Assembly: GCA_018806915.1 (NCBI GenBank)
Contig: JAGKQI010000087.1
Span: 868,001 to 932,000, forward strand
DNA from: Phytophthora colocasiae
Taxonomy: Eukaryota; Oomycota; Peronosporomycetes; Peronosporales; Peronosporaceae
Reading direction: 5' to 3'
Length of the DNA: 64,000 nucleotides
Shown: one piece after another, positions 22,810-33,759 of the stretch
Position numbering within the stretch: position 1 is the stretch's first letter
Layout of the letters: the number at the start of each line of letters is the position of its first letter
Notes under the pieces: generated by a model
The model's database searches: none
What the model was told of the DNA's origin: nothing
The model's input: only the letters and a program-made list of their open reading frames with translations
Translations under genes and position numbers: made by a program

Positions 22810-23050
22810 TCACGCTCTTGGGCGGTTGAGACTCGACTTAGTCAGAAAGCGTGTAAACTTGTATTGACTTGTTGTAGAGAATGAAAAATCGAGAATGAAA
22901 AACTACCGAGTGTTCATCGGCGAGTGCCGGCATGCGCTGAAGGCGCGTTGAAGTTCAGCTTGCACTTGAAGTTGCCCTTGTCGTTGGCAGATCGCCATTC
23001 CTATCGTGGTGCACGGCTGTAGCTGAGGTGTAGGTGGTGCTAGCATTACA
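22810..23050 (-). repeat. 3' LTR of the integrase mini-element
   Basis: A 241-bp repeat matching 24587-24827 with no difference that I can see. On the outer side it ends GTGACTT instead of GTGACAG, a small terminal change. Confidence 0.88.
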
Positions 23051-23078
23051 GTCTCCCCCCAGAAGAGCGCGTACGGGT

Positions 23079-24548
23079 TCACGACGATCGCGATAGTCGT
23101 GGGCTGCGTCGAGTCGGTGCAGTAGCAGATGATGACTGTGTCGAACGACGGCGGGAGCGCTTTCGACGATGCGGGGTCGTAGACGGCGCTAAATACTCAG
23201 CTATCAGACCGGCGGCTTGGCTCAAATTGCTTTCGGGCTCCCAGGAGTCAGCTTCATCACGACCATACCATTGAACTTTGAAAAATCGAGCGCCACGGCG
23301 CATTTGCATCCCCACAATCGCGCGCACCTGCAAACCTTCTTGGCCATCGCGAGTCAAGAGGCGAGGGACATTGTTGAGGCGGTTGGGATTAGAATCCTCC
23401 ACGTAGCGACGTAGGTATGAAACGTGAAATTCGTCATGCAGACGAACACCAGGCGGCAGCGAAATTTTGTATGTGTTCGGCGTAGTCGCGGCAATGACGC
23501 GATAAGGGCCGATAAAACGAGCTGAAAATTTCCGGCGGCCTTGACTACCGACGTGTGCCAGGTCGAGATGCGTTGTATCAAGAAGTACCTGATCACCCAC
23601 AGAGATAGAATTGTCAGGTCGGTTGCGGTCGTAAAACTGCTTCATGCGTCCTTGAGCTGAGGCAAGCGACTCGCGACAGCGCTGGAGAACGGCTTGAAGG
23701 GTGTCACTGAAACGAAGGACGTCTCGGTTAGCTTGTGGTTGAGCCGGAATAGCGAGATCATCATAGGCCCGAGGAACATAGCCCAAATCAGCCTCAAAAG
23801 GCGACATGCCAATGCTGTCGTGAGGTCGAGCGTTGTAGGCAAATTCCGCCATAGGGAGTAATTCGTCCCAGTCGTTTTGGCGCAGCGAGATGAAGGCACG
23901 CAGGTAATCGTTAATAAACCGATGGGAGCGTTCGTTCTGGCCGTCCGTCGATGGCTTGAATGCGGTACTAGCCCGAATCTGGGATCGTTGACTGGACATG
24001 ACTGCTTTCCAAAACGCCGACAAGAACTTGGAATCACGGTCGCTCACGATTGAGTCCGGGAAACCATGCAGTCTCACGTGGTCACGGAGAAAAATCCATG
24101 CGGTATCCTGTGCGCTTGCATCTTTGTATGTCGGAATGAAGTGTGCTCGCTTCGTCAAGCTGTCCAAAATCACGAGAATCGTGTCAAATTTGCCGCGTTT
24201 AGTGGTAACTAGATCTGGCATGAAATCCATCGAAATCTGCGCCCACCGCTTGTGCGGAATTTCCAGCGGGTGTAGCAACCCTGCGGGCTTCTGCTGAGAT
24301 GCTTTTATTCGCTGGCAGAGTTCACACGATTGAACGTACTTGGAGACAGTCTTCTGCATATTCAACCAGTAGAATTTCTGCTGCAGCGCCTTCGCCTTCG
24401 TGGCCAGTCGAGGGTTCCTGAGCATCCACTGGCGGTTCGGGCGGATGAGATGTAGCATCGTCTTCGTCACGAGTACGGCGTGTACGACGTGGCCTTGGGT
24501 TCGGACTCTCCTGTCCTGACATGACTTGAGGTGAGACTGGAGGGTCAA
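23079..24548 (-). CDS. stand-alone gypsy integrase with chromodomain
   Basis: An uninterrupted 489-codon frame. It has the second half of the zinc-binding domain (CELCQRIKA; the two His are not evident in the shortened N-terminus), the DDE core (ISMDFMPDL, VSDRDSKF, STDGQNERSHR), the GPYRVIAATT tail, and a C-terminal chromodomain (FFKVQWYGRDEADSWEPE). In a normal gypsy element this is the last part of pol. Here the Met at 24548 is joined to leader-like sequence, which suggests an internal deletion. It could supply integrase only if translated independently, and no RT is encoded. The open frame and identical LTRs point to recent insertion. Confidence 0.85.
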   Translation of the reverse strand: MTLQSHLKSCQDRRVRTQGHVVHAVLVTKTMLHLIRPNRQWMLRNPRLATKAKALQQKFYWLNMQKTVSKYVQSCELCQRIKASQQKPAGLLHPLEIPHKRWAQISMDFMPDLVTTKRGKFDTILVILDSLTKRAHFIPTYKDASAQDTAWIFLRDHVRLHGFPDSIVSDRDSKFLSAFWKAVMSSQRSQIRASTAFKPSTDGQNERSHRFINDYLRAFISLRQNDWDELLPMAEFAYNARPHDSIGMSPFEADLGYVPRAYDDLAIPAQPQANRDVLRFSDTLQAVLQRCRESLASAQGRMKQFYDRNRPDNSISVGDQVLLDTTHLDLAHVGSQGRRKFSARFIGPYRVIAATTPNTYKISLPPGVRLHDEFHVSYLRRYVEDSNPNRLNNVPRLLTRDGQEGLQVRAIVGMQMRRGARFFKVQWYGRDEADSWEPESNLSQAAGLIAEYLAPSTTPHRRKRSRRRSTQSSSATAPTRRSPRLSRSS

Positions 24549-24586
24549 CCCGCTTGCTTCTTAGCGTTTCTTTAGTTAATTAACTG

Positions 24587-24827
24587 TCACGCTCTTGGGC
24601 GGTTGAGACTCGACTTAGTCAGAAAGCGTGTAAACTTGTATTGACTTGTTGTAGAGAATGAAAAATCGAGAATGAAAAACTACCGAGTGTTCATCGGCGA
24701 GTGCCGGCATGCGCTGAAGGCGCGTTGAAGTTCAGCTTGCACTTGAAGTTGCCCTTGTCGTTGGCAGATCGCCATTCCTATCGTGGTGCACGGCTGTAGC
24801 TGAGGTGTAGGTGGTGCTAGCATTACA
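24587..24827 (-). repeat. 5' LTR of the integrase mini-element
   Basis: The second 241-bp copy, adjacent to resumed effector coding sequence at 24828. Confidence 0.88.
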
Positions 24828-26290
24828 CATTTCAGTACTATCGACGAAGTATGGTGACGAAAAATTGTATCAGATGATCGGGTGGGCCAAGCAGGAAACA
24901 AGTACCAAGGCTCTTGGCGTCAGATTGCAAAAAGAGCAACTGGAATACTGGATAAAGGTTGGGAAAGATCCTGATGAAGTGTTCAAATTGTACGACCTCG
25001 AGTACGCTGGGAGTCGTATCCTCGGTAAACCTAAGTTCAGTGAATGGGTGAAGTATGTCGATGATCTGAATGCGATTCTGGATCCATCGTAAGGAAACCC
25101 CATATAACGTTCTGTTAGAACTTGGACTGAAGAAATCAACAGAAACTCTGCTGGAAAATTCCCTACTCCATATTCTGGCGAAGTACACGGAAGCGTATAA
25201 TGCTAAGTACTCCGGGCAGAAAACGACAGTGATTGAAACACTCACTCGTACATTTGATGACGAAACGGTGGCTAGAATGCTCATAGTTGAAAGGGGAAAA
25301 CCTTCGACGAAGGAGATCGCGACCAAGTTTCAGGCGGATCAATTGGAGATGTGGATGAACAGTGGTCAATCTGTCGACGACGTGTACAAACTGCTGGGTT
25401 TACCTCTCAGAAAGGATTTGCTGAACGACTTTGGCAATCAAAAGCTGTTTAACACGTGGTTAGCCTACATGAATGCTATCAGTGTCAAGAACCCAGAGAA
25501 AACATCCGCTATCTTTTCGGCATTGGCGCCAATGTTCAGGGACAGACCGATGATGCAAATTCTCGAAGCTGCCAATAAGTTCCCCAGCATGGAAAAAGCT
25601 GCTACCAAATTGCAACTTGAGAAGGCTCAGAGCATTTTTTCCAGTGGAGCCTCCCCCTATGATGCGTTTAGGCAGGTTGCGCTTGATGATGTTGGGGATT
25701 CCATACTCAGTAGTCCTCTTTTCAAGAAGTGGATGGTTTACGTGGACGATTTCAACCAGAAAAACCCAGCAGAGAAAAAATCCTGGTTCTTGCCACTCCG
25801 TACCAACTATCAAGGCTATAGTCTCGATAAAATCATTGACAAGGGGATGAAAGACCCCAGGACAATGAAACTTGCCCAATTGGTGGAGAAGGAGCGTATG
25901 GAAGAGTGGCTTGTGAAGTGGAAATATTCCCCAAGTGTTGCGTTTCGTGACCTGCATCTCAACAAAGCTGGGGAAAAAGTGTTTTCAAGTCCAAAATTTA
26001 AGTTGTGGGTTAAGTACTTGGATGACTGGAACCAGGCATATCCCAGCGAGAAGGCGACTATGATCGATGGGTTTCGAGCCAACTACCATGATTTGGATTT
26101 AATTCGGATGCTTACGGCGGTGGAGAAGGTCCCGGACACGAAGAAATTGGCGTCGCAGTTGAAGGATGCCCTGGCGGATAAATGGGTAGCGGAGAAGAAA
26201 ACATTCGACTACGTCAAATCGTGGATCAGCCATGTACCATCCTCGGACGATATGTTGGAGCGGTTTACCAAGAAACTCAACAGTGCGTAG

Positions 26291-27157
26291 ACCTAAATTC
26301 AAGCTTGTAGAGGTCATCTAGTTCGAAGGATTTAGTGGATTTACTTCACCACGTAGAACGTAACACAAGGAATAGAGGACTGGGCTGGTTGTGTCAAGTT
26401 GGCACTACCGCGAGCCGTCTTACCTCCAAGTATCAAACAACGCCAGGGCAGTCGCTCTAAACTGAAGATGAGTACAGCAGACCCTATAGTAGATTTATCC
26501 GGCTACCCTAGCAGTAAATAGAGGGTATAGGATAGTGCCCAACACTTAGTGGACTCCATTACACTTGCAGCTAGGCAAATGGACTCAGGTCAAAAGAATT
26601 CTGGTCCACGGATCCCATGCGTTCTACTCCGGGATATCTTTTTTCTTTAGAGCAGACAGACCCCGCCTTCAAGCAATGAAATCGTAGTATATCCGAAAAT
26701 CCTGCAGCGGGATGTTTCCTATCATTTCATACTAGCAATTGCAGCATTAGAGAATTTACATCCAGAAACGGTCTTCAATAGAACGATGATGAAATTGGCC
26801 TTCTGTGTATGTTAGTATGTTGTTCCTGATATGCAGTTAGAGTCTAACTCTGACTGAGTTAGACGATTTATCCTAGTCACCTTTCGATGTTGTCCCCTGA
26901 TGGTTCGTTTCGAAGTTGCCCTGCTGCTGTCTTGAGGTAGCATGGGGTCGTTGCTGTTGATGATCGTGCTACAACCGATCAAAGCCGCTCGTATTGGCGG
27001 GCTACCACCTTTCCCGCCAGAATTTGTGCCGAGTTAGTATGCCAACTTGTCAAACATGCAAGTGAGAGATTAGTCTCAACAAATATCGCGTCTCGTGCCG
27101 GAAAAGGAAATTGAAGTTGATTAACTGGTTATTCCTGGTTGCTACTACTTGGGCTTG
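26291..27157 (+). repeat. conserved 3' flank of effector copy B
   Basis: Paralogous to 20907-21660 and 57960-58705. It ends in GCTTG at 27153-27157, the target duplication of the adjacent gypsy element. No gene is seen. Confidence 0.8.
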
Positions 27158-27365
27158 TGTGGCCAGCCCTGGCCGATCTCGTGTCCGCCGCCATGCATGT
27201 TGCAAATCTAGGGCAAAGCACAAGTTGGTGCTTGGAGTTCTAGAATGCGTATTCTAGAAGCTGTACGAGTTCGTAGACGTGGCCTAGAAGCAAGGCCAAG
27301 CAGTACTTAGAGCTTTGAGATAACCAACACAATTCAATTTGCTTTCCTTTGTACTGGAGACCACA
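27158..27365 (+). repeat. 5' LTR, 208 bp
   Basis: Identical by eye to 31966-32173. The leader AAGTATACTTTCTGGAGG follows. Confidence 0.9.
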
Positions 27366-27472
27366 AAGTATACTTTCTGGAGGAACCAGAAGCCGCGGCA
27401 AGAGGAAGAAGCGGGCCGACCGCTGTATTTCAAGTCGACCTGCAAGGCGTGAAGCCAAACAATACAAGCAAC

Positions 27473-28798
27473 ATGGCTACAGACGTGGACGGGGACGTTG
27501 AAATGACCGTTCCGCAACCGGTATTTGAGGTATTTCAGCCTCCGAGCCTGAGTGCCTGGGACCAGGCGTCACTAATAGTCTGGGTGAGGCAGCGCCGCCA
27601 GTATGAAGCCAAGATTCGCAACCGCTGCTCTGTGACTGGTGAGCAATATGATCACATTGTCACCTCGATCCGCAACTCGATCGAACCACGCATCTTGGAC
27701 CACCTTGCTCGCTTCGTGCTGAAGAAGCGAGTGGCTGACGTGACCGATGAAGACCACATCCCAGACATGGATCAGCTCTTGTAAGACAAACTGAAGATGG
27801 ACCTTAGGATTGAGGACACCGAAGCTCGTGTGGTAGATTATTTCGTGCTATTTGATAAGATCGTGGAGGATCATGGTCTAGGTGGAATTCTGGGCAGTGG
27901 TCGTGAAAATGAACCGAATTATGACGAACGCATGAAGCTACGGTGCAAGTATTTGCTAAAGAATATCGCGCCCGATATGTTGAAGCTGGAGATGGAGCGT
28001 CTAACCATCGCCAAACCAGTCTTGAAGAAGGACGACATCGCACTCTACGAGGCGTTAGTGGAACGTGCCCGTGAGCAGCAGCATTATCATAGACTCTCCA
28101 AAGAAATCAAGCAAGTGGATAAGACTTCTACCAACCCGAGGACAAACAGCAGCAAGAAACCGGCATCTTCGTTCAAGAGTAAAGTCTCGCAGAATCAGCA
28201 GTAAGCAGGCAGCAAGAGTAACCAGAAAACGCCTGAAGATGCGAAACCACGCGCTCCGCCGCGCGATGGTTGTCTCGTGTGCAAGGGAGCACACTGGGCG
28301 AAAGATTGCCCCACTGCTAGCGAAGAGGAGAAGGCAGCAGCTCTAAAACGCATGAATGATATGAGGAACCAGCGCTTACGTGCAAAGACTGTAAGATCAA
28401 TGGTGCAGCCCGGTGATCGTGCTGCCATTTTGAATGGCAAGCTGGAAGTTCCTTTCCGGGCAGATACCGGTGCAGACTACGACGTAATTACACGGCGCCT
28501 AGTGCAGGAGATCACTAAACTGGATGCTGAACTCGAGGTGAAGAAGCTAGCAGTACCCATGGAAGTTGAAGTGGCTGATGGACGAGTTGTGCAATGCAAC
28601 GAACAATGTGAAGTAGACATCCAGCTATTAACGGCTGCTGGACCGGTAAATTTGTGCAGAGTGCAATGTTTGGTGATTGAGGGCGACGCGGACGAGTTTT
28701 TGCTTGGTGATCGGACGTTAAAGTCGCTCGGAATCAATGTTGATCAGCTACTAGAACAACTTGCGGCCAAAGTCGGCCCAGATGATGATGGAGGATGA
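27473..28798 (+). pseudogene. gypsy gag with zinc knuckle and protease
   Basis: Start set at ATG 27473; the frame is open further upstream only through a GTG. The gag part is interrupted by TAA at 27782-27784 and TAA at 28202-28204, yet the same frame continues across both. A CCHC knuckle (CLVCKGAHWAKDC) near 28269-28307 binds RNA, and an aspartic protease with the DTGA active site (FRADTGADYDVI) follows, ending with TGA at 28796-28798. The pol frame overlaps by 38 bases in a different phase, as expected for programmed frameshifting. Confidence 0.85.
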
Positions 28799-31700
28799 TA
28801 TTGTAGGCGAGACAACTCAATCGGAGATAATGGAACGCCTTGATGTCATGATAGACGATGCGGTGAAGGCGGGATTTCCGCAAGAATTGATGAAAGCGCT
28901 ACGGGAAGCAGCAACGGATGAGTTAGATCTATGGAGAACAAAGTTAGGTGAGGACCCGCCGGCAAAACTTGAACCACTGCGTGTTGTCCTGGTCGATGGC
29001 TCTGCGCCATATCGAACGAAGCCTCGACAATACTCCGAGGCAAAAACCAAGTTCCTTCGGGAATATGGCCGTCAACTGGAAGAGTTTGAGCTCGTGGTAC
29101 GCAACAATCAGAGCCGGTGGGCATGTGCTGCCATTCCGGTTCGCAAGAAGGGTCCCATCGAAGACTTTCGCTGCGCTACCGATTACCGCCCGGTTAACAA
29201 GCGCACTGTCCCCATCGCTGGGGCAATGACGAACCTCCTCGTGGTGATCGCGAAGGTCAAAGGTGCTTGTTTCTTCGCAACATTTGATCTCTTTAAGGGA
29301 TTCTGGCAGCTATTGCTGCACTCCGACTGCCGTGAATTCTTCAGCTTCATTACGAATGATACTGTGTACACACCCACGCGGGTGCCACAGGGAGCCACCG
29401 ACTCGCCAATCCACTTCCAAAACCAAATGCAGGAGGTCTTTCGTGACATGCTGTATGACAACGTGCTGATCTGGGTGGACGACATCGTTGTGTTCGCCAA
29501 GACAGCGGAAGAATTCATTGCAGTGCTTCGGAAGTTCTTTGCTCGGCTCCGAGAGTTCGGATTGAAGCTCAATGCCAACAAGAGCTGCCTATTTGCACGT
29601 GAGATTGCATGGTGTGGACGGCTAATTGATGGTGAGGGCGTCCGCCATGATCCGGAGCGAGTTGCTGCGTTGTGTTCACTACCGCTTCCAGCCACAGCGG
29701 CAGACTTGCAGAAGCTACTCTGTGCAGCCAATTGGCTACGTGAGTCCATTGTGCAGTTCGCCCAGTTTGCAGCCCCGCTTCAAGTGAAACTAGAGAAGGC
29801 CTTTGATGGACACAGTCGAAAGAAGCGCTACGCAGAAGGACTCACGCTCACGTGGACGTCGGACGAGCAGACTCACTACCGAGAGTTCCTTGACTGTGTG
29901 GCCAGGTCCACGAGGCTAGCGTTACCGAGTGAGATGGCTACCGTGTGTGTGACGACGGATGCTTCCGACCGAGGTTGGTCGCTAATCGTTTCTCAAGTGG
30001 AGAGCTGGGACGATACTTAGAGTTTGACGAACCAACTTTATGAGCTTCTCATCTGCAAAGGCGGTATGTTTAAGGGAGCTCAGCTTCATTGGTCGATTGC
30101 AGAGAAGGAGGGATACCCCATTATCAAGGCGGCCAAGGACTTAGAGTATTTGCTGCATCGAGCAGCAGGATTTAAGCTGTTCTGCGATCACGCCAATTTG
30201 ATCCAGATCTTCTGCCCCCACACTGAGATCCGCAAGCATGTGCGCGGGAAGCTACAACGTTGGGCCTTGATGCTGTCGGACTATCGCTACGAAATTGAAC
30301 ACGTCAAGGGATCTGACAATGTGTGGGCAGACTTAGTGTCTCGCTGGCTTGTCCCCGCTGAAACACCTCACGTTACAGTCAAAGCTGTTCGCACTCGGGG
30401 GTCTCGCGAAATCTCGCGTCTTCGACCGCTCACTGATGAAACTTTCGTGTGGCCTTCGTTGGCACACGTTGAAGAAGCCCAGCAACGCTATCACCGCTTT
30501 GCGCCGTCTGGTGCTACTGAGTCGACAGTTTCGGAGACTATGCTTCTTCTCGTGGAGGGGAAGGTGTGGATTCCCACTCAAGCAAAGGACCTGATCGCGC
30601 GGATTCTTGTCGTTGCTCACTGGAGCCGACGTGATGCTTCGCCAGCTGCAGGCGCAGTACTGGATAAAGTCGATGGGAAAACTGGTGAAGGACTTCGTTG
30701 CAGGATGCTTACTGTGTAAGCATATCAAGGGCAGCCGACTCATACAAAGGCCATGGAGTGAGCAGCGTGACCCAGCAGGGCGACGAGGTACTGCATTTCG
30801 ACTTCCTGTTCATGGGAGATTCGTACGGAAGCACGCGCTATTTACTAGTTCTGAAGGATGAATTAACTCATTACTGTGAGTTAGTGCCAAGCGATTCCCC
30901 TACAAGCTCAGTGACAGTGGCAGCTATACTGGACTGGGCAAAATGTTTTGGAATGCCAGCGATGTGGGTATCCGACAACGGAACTCATTTCAAGAATGAG
31001 CTGATGGAAAACCTGCGGGAGCGATTGAAGGCATTGCACACGTTCGTACCGGTGTATACTCCGTGGGTAAACGGCACAGTTGAGCGCCTCAACCGAGACA
31101 TCCTCCAAGTTGTCAGGGCGCTTCTATTGGAATATCAACTTGACACCAAAAGCTGGGAGCATTTGATGCCTCTTGTACAGGCGAACTTAAACCAGACACC
31201 TGTGAATTCACTCGGTGGGAAGGCACCACTGGAGCTTTTTACAGGCCTCCAAGTGCCAACGCAGCTAGACACGGTATTGCTACCCCGTACGATGCAGACC
31301 AAGGACAAGTTGATGAAGATTAGCCTGGAGACTGTAGACGAGGAGCTTGAGACGTTGCGTGATAGCCTACAATCGATGCATCAAGAGGTTGTGGACCGAA
31401 AAGAGAAGACTAGACTCTACCAGAAAATGGCTAAAGAAGGGAAACTCGAGAACTTCAGCGTCGGAGACTATGTACTTTGGTCCCGAGTCGACGAGCGACT
31501 GCGGGGCAATAAGCTGATGGTGCGTTGGGTGGGTCCTTATCGCGTGACTACAGCCAACGAGTATTCTTTCACTATTGAGCACCTCCTTACTGGGGATTCC
31601 TTTGAAGTACACGGATCTAGACTCAAGTACTACGACGACGCGAGCATGGATGTCGATGAGGAAGTTCTGGAACACGTTGCGAAGCAAGGCATCGTTCTCG

Positions 31701-31900
31701 GCGTCGAGTGTTTCCGTGGCCATCGCTACAATACCGCGACGAAACAGTGGGAACTTCTAGTATCCTGGCGAGGCCTACAGGACATTGAAGACTCATGGGA
31801 GCCACTTCAAGCAATGCAGCGTGACGTTCCTAACCTAGTGGCTAACTACGCAGAGCACCAAGCCGATGAAGAGTTCCTTGCTCAACTAGACGAAGCCTGA
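28761..31900 (+). pseudogene. gypsy pol: RT, RNase H, integrase, chromodomain
   Basis: RT has a WVDDIVVFA catalytic box near 29473-29499 and the ATFDLFKGFWQ segment. RNase H (TTDASDRGW) is cut by TAG at 30018-30020, with the frame continuing after it (EGYPIIKAAKDLEYLL). Two frame changes follow between about 30610 and 30780, around the zinc finger (CLLCKHIKG). The integrase core then reads open (MWVSDNGTHFKNE, NGTVERLNRD), with a GPYRVTTANEY tail and a chromodomain (WELLVSWRGLQDIEDSWEP) ending at 31898-31900. Confidence 0.9.
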
Positions 31901-31965
31901 CACCCTCAAAACATCATCGCCCCGTGCGGTTACATATACAAGAGCGGCAGACTCTGGGGAGGCAG

Positions 31966-32173
31966 TGTGGCCAGCCCTGGCCGATCTCGTGTCCGCCGCC
32001 ATGCATGTTGCAAATCTAGGGCAAAGCACAAGTTGGTGCTTGGAGTTCTAGAATGCGTATTCTAGAAGCTGTACGAGTTCGTAGACGTGGCCTAGAAGCA
32101 AGGCCAAGCAGTACTTAGAGCTTTGAGATAACCAACACAATTCAATTTGCTTTCCTTTGTACTGGAGACCACA
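31966..32173 (+). repeat. 3' LTR, 208 bp
   Basis: Preceded by the purine tract CTCTGGGGAGGCAG at 31952-31965 and followed by the GCTTG duplication. Confidence 0.9.
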
Positions 32174-32178
32174 GCTTG

Positions 32179-32334
32179 GCTATTGAAGGTTTGATTGTGA
32201 TTGTGAATTGTTTGAATGGGATATTGAATGCTAATCATTTCTTATCATCTGGAAAAGTAAGTCCCCGGAGGGACTCGAACGCCTGCCAAGTGCGTAGCTT
32301 TGTAGTGCGTACACCAGTGGACCACCAGGAGGCC
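32179..32334 (-). mobile_element. tRNA-derived SINE, near full length
   Basis: The minus strand reads a tRNA-like head with a box A-like GGTGGTCCACTGG and a box B CGTTCGAGTCC ending CTCCGGGGAC, followed by the A/T-rich body shared with 21664-21800 and 58720-58846. This is the most complete of the three copies. No proper anticodon stem could be folded by eye. Confidence 0.6.
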
Positions 32335-32354
32335 AACACGGCGATGAAAAGCAC

Positions 32355-32420
32355 AAGCACAAGGAAACTTGCCAAATTGGTGGAGAAGGAGCGGATAAAC
32401 GAGTGGCTTGTCCGGCGAAA
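32355..32420 (+). pseudogene. stray LWY fragment of an effector paralogue
   Basis: About 60 bp encodes KLAKLVEKERINEWLV, matching the LWY unit at 20487-20530 (KLAQLVEKERMEEWLV). It is fused to SINE sequence on the left and an A10 run on the right. It is a leftover of another effector copy in the array. Confidence 0.75.
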
Positions 32421-32756
32421 AAAAAAAACTTCTCAAGATGTGTTCCACCAGGAAGGAAGGATACAAGGTGTTAAATAACATGAACAAAATTGCTGTGTTG
32501 ACTCTCTACAACATCAAGAGTAGCTTGTGGTGTTGTTTCCAGTCCGCAATGACGTCTCGTGACTGCGGGAAAAGTAGAAGGCCCTTGTCTGGTTGCACTC
32601 CGCATGAAGGAGGGAAATGTCCACGTGCCAAAGCTCTTATACCTCCTGCCTCTGGGTGGGTGAGGCAACACACGTCGAAGTCAATTGCCGGTACAGCCTA
32701 AATATGCCATTTACTTTGATCTGAGATCCAAGCAAATCTTGCAGAAGAAAATGAAA

Positions 32757-32985
32757 GTGTGGGCCACTATTGTAGCATAGCAAAGCTCCGAGTCGTATGG
32801 CATCTGTCCCCAATCTCGTGATCACTTATGAATACGAATAATAGGCTTCATGCATCATCATTTTTTCAACAATGTTACGACATGTTAGCTCCCACCACAC
32901 AAACTTCTTGACAAAACCAGCTGTTGAGATGTACTGCGGCACAATGTGTAACCGGAGGTCATTTCGCAACTTCCCCACAGGAGTA
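32757..32985 (+). promoter_or_regulatory. conserved upstream block and putative initiator of effector C
   Basis: Same block as in front of copy B, with the initiator-like TCATTTTTTCAACAA at 32858-32872, 114 bp before the start codon. Confidence 0.5.
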
Positions 32986-33390
32986 ATGCATCTATTTTAT
33001 CTAGGTGTGGCTATTCTTGCCTTTGTAGCAGGTGGAGACGCCACAGGTGCAAGAATACTCTCTTCTGATGTTTCCAACAGCCACCAAGCTCACGCTGCAA
33101 TAACTGCAATAACGAGCGTCGTATCAACCACAAGATTATTACGAACGAGAACTGTCATGAACGAGGAGAGAGCTGGAGGGGTTTCTGTATCTGCATCCGA
33201 CAAGCTCGCAAAACTCCTCAAGTCTTCGAAAGTGACCGACGATCAGCTTCAGACGTGGCTCGAAAAAGGAAAAGCGGTGGAGAGTGTCTTCTATCGCATG
33301 AATCTTGAGAACACTCTATACACAAGGTTGTTTCAGAACCCGAAGTTCCTCCGGTGGCTTCAATACGCTGATGACTTGAGTGCTGCCGGA
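32986..33390 (+). pseudogene. RxLR effector copy C, 5' part
   Basis: Signal peptide (MHLFYLGVAILAFVAGG), RLLR at residues 50-53, EER at 60-62 and the full WY1 domain (LQTWLEKGKAVESVFYRM, FLRWLQYADDL). The 135 codons are open to the point where a MULE begins (33391). The remainder of the gene is 23 kb away at 56332-57959. The last intact codon pair matches the copy B frame, so the two halves belong to one ancestral gene. Confidence 0.9.
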
Positions 33391-33399
33391 GGTAGATTT
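33391..33399 (+). mobile_element. left terminus of MULE 1 (outer 9 bp)
   Basis: GGTAGATTT, abutting the target duplication CTGCCGGA (33383-33390). The rest of this TIR lies at 54098-54131, beyond the 20.7-kb insertion. Joined in register, it aligns without gaps to the reverse complement of the right terminus, with 34 of 44 positions identical. Confidence 0.8.
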
Positions 33400-33403
33400 T
33401 TAA

Positions 33404-33443
33404 CCCACCGGCGACCGTTATCCCAGCAAAGCTGGGATAAGAA
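33404..33443. repeat. left TIR and hairpin of the 20.7-kb element
   Basis: CCCACCGGCGACCG, then a palindrome with 10-bp arms (TTATCCCAGC and GCTGGGATAA). It is mirrored at 54058-54097. Confidence 0.8.
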
Positions 33444-33759
33444 AAACCTCAGAGAAAAACCTTGTTAGAAGCCCTTTCGTCTTTAAAGTGATATTCACGT
33501 CGTTTTAGCCAATAGGTGTCGTTTGCGGATTTCTCCCCTGGAACGGTGATGAGCATGGCGGGAGGTCTTCCTTGCCGCCATTGGTCGCCAAGCGTTGATT
33601 TACTAGAGCGGAGTGCAACTGGCAGGGCACATTTAAGTGGCTTGACGACCTTTTATTGCAAGGTAAATTTGTGAAATATGCTTCCGGAAGTGTTTTGCGT
33701 GCTGTCTTAACTAGATAATACAGTTCTCTACTACCAGCTATCAAGGGCAAGAGCAGTAA

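Larger units (their letters stand above)
22807..24827 (-). mobile_element. gypsy mini-element: LTR-integrase-LTR
   Basis: Two 241-bp direct repeats (22810-23050 and 24587-24827) appear identical. Read on the minus strand they begin TGTAATGCTAGC, and a polypurine tract CTGGGGGGAGAC abuts the left copy, so the left is the 3' LTR. Between them only an integrase-chromodomain frame is found; gag, protease, RT and RNase H are absent. Flanking CATT (22803-22806, 24828-24831) is a target duplication, and the empty site CTCCCATTTCAG is seen in copy C. Confidence 0.88.
22387..26290 (+). pseudogene. RxLR effector copy B, split by an LTR-integrase element
   Basis: Start chosen at 22387 because it opens a typical signal peptide (MQLFYLPVGVTILAFVA, about 24 residues); RLLR is at residues 49-52 and EER at 59-61. 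WY1 (LQTWLEKGKAAESVFYRM) follows. At 22807 a 2.0-kb LTR element is inserted with a CATT duplication; coding resumes at 24828. A second lesion is a deletion of about 143 bp at 25075 relative to copy C (56602-56744), which removes most of one LWY linker and shifts frame. The last part, 25076-26290, is open and contains four to five LWY units ending with MLERFTKKLNSA. Confidence 0.87.
27158..32173 (+). mobile_element. complete 5.0-kb Ty3/gypsy retrotransposon with identical LTRs
   Basis: LTRs of 208 bp (27158-27365 and 31966-32173) read identically and start TGTGG and end CCACA. The 5-bp target duplication GCTTG lies at 27153-27157 and 32174-32178. The empty site (TTGGCTTG...) is seen between other effector copies. 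Internal order is gag, zinc knuckle, protease, RT, RNase H, integrase, chromodomain. Its structure says young, but the coding region carries three in-frame stops and two or more frameshifts. Confidence 0.93.
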
